Positions 63,877 to 64,000 of a stretch of DNA of 64,000 nucleotides are shown here, piece after piece. A model generated the notes under the pieces. That model did no database searches, had not been told where the DNA came from, and saw nothing but the letters and a program-made list of their open reading frames with translations. Position 1 is the stretch's first letter, and each line of letters opens with the position of its first letter. A program made the position numbers and the translations under genes. The stretch comes from UMGS1498 sp900552335 (GTDB taxonomy: Bacteria; Bacillota_I; Bacilli_A; RF39; UBA660): positions 66,381-130,380 of the forward strand of contig CABSFU010000002.1 of NCBI GenBank assembly GCA_902477075.1. Reading direction: 5' to 3'.

Positions 63877-64000
63877 ATGAAAAAAGGATTTACATTAATA
63901 GAATTATTAGCTGTGATTGTTATATTATCCGTGATTACATTAATCACAGTACCAATGGTAATGAATGTAATAGAAGATAGTAAGAAAAAAGCAGCAGTAG
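63877..64000 (+). CDS. Type IV pilin-like protein (partial, runs off the window)
   Basis: The first 41 residues are seen. KKGFTLIELLAVIVILSVI is a class III prepilin signal: Gly-Phe-Thr-Leu-Ile-Glu with the processing site before Phe and the +5 Glu, then the long hydrophobic helix. AAGGACATG gives the start. Probably a ComGC-like or type IV pilin-like protein of the host; the gene is cut by the window end. Confidence 0.88.
   Translation, partial: MKKGFTLIELLAVIVILSVITLITVPMVMNVIEDSKKKAAV

Overview
The window is AT-rich DNA (well under 35% GC by eye) from a low-GC Gram-positive bacterium, probably a gut Bacilli/Erysipelotrichia- or Mollicutes-related lineage. Signs are AGGAGG-type ribosome sites with ATG/TTG/GTG starts, TGA used as a stop, a BceRS-like two-component pair, a Gly-X-Y collagen-like protein, an ABC ATPase fused to an FtsX permease, sortase and type IV prepilin signals. 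No tRNA, rRNA or CRISPR array was seen. All family assignments come from reading motifs, not from searches.

Layout. (1) 1-4240 and 61891-64000 are host chromosome: a response regulator and sensor kinase, a collagen-like protein (minus strand), a small conserved protein, and the two halves of one ATPase-permease gene, followed by the start of a type IV pilin-like gene. (2) Everything between is one integrative and conjugative element (ICE) of about 57.6 kb. It is inserted in the ATPase gene exactly where the D-loop region is encoded (Asp-Glu-Pro-Thr-Gly-Ala-Leu-Asp-Ser), with a 9-bp shared core at 4241-4249 and 61882-61890. The large serine recombinase sits at the right end. (3) 4409-6800 is the left end of the ICE: a C5 DNA methyltransferase split into two overlapping ORFs, two Xre-type regulators and an unknown gene. 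(4) 6836-12925 is a complete diversity-generating retroelement (DGR): Avd, a template repeat (TR) in a structured noncoding region, a DGR-type reverse transcriptase, and a target gene with a variable repeat (VR). All 11 TR/VR substitutions fall on TR adenines. The target is a lectin/FGE-like N-terminal region fused to a MoxR-type AAA+ ATPase. It is followed by a P-loop-less AAA-like protein and a metallopeptidase-like/VWA (DUF2201-like) protein. In this copy VR carries one extra base that splits the target reading frame. (5) 12981-14075 is a tyrosine recombinase. (6) 14313-27403 is cargo: two related ABC exporters, two GNATs, two HAD phosphatases, an MFS transporter, a transglutaminase-like protein, a LysR regulator, a radical SAM protein and a MazG-like/Nudix fusion. 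(7) 27404-59759 is the conjugation module: a leader with terminator, surface proteins (thioester adhesin, TasA-like protein, SipW-type signal peptidase, InlB-repeat protein), SSB, VirB2/VirB6/VirB3/VirB4-like proteins, an M23 hydrolase, an adenine methylase-like protein, primase, an oriT-like region, two ribbon-helix-helix proteins, relaxase, many small acidic unknowns, VirD4 and a sortase.

How it works together. The most interesting unit is the DGR plus AAA+/VWA module. The reverse transcriptase and Avd would rewrite the VR of a sensor-like domain that is attached to a MoxR ATPase, whose usual partner is a VWA protein. This looks like a mobile, self-diversifying recognition or conflict system carried by an ICE. 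A second point is a palindrome, TGCAAAATTGCA, repeated at the LysR promoter, before the radical SAM operon and directly upstream of the promoter of the conjugation module. It suggests that the cargo regulator may also control transfer.
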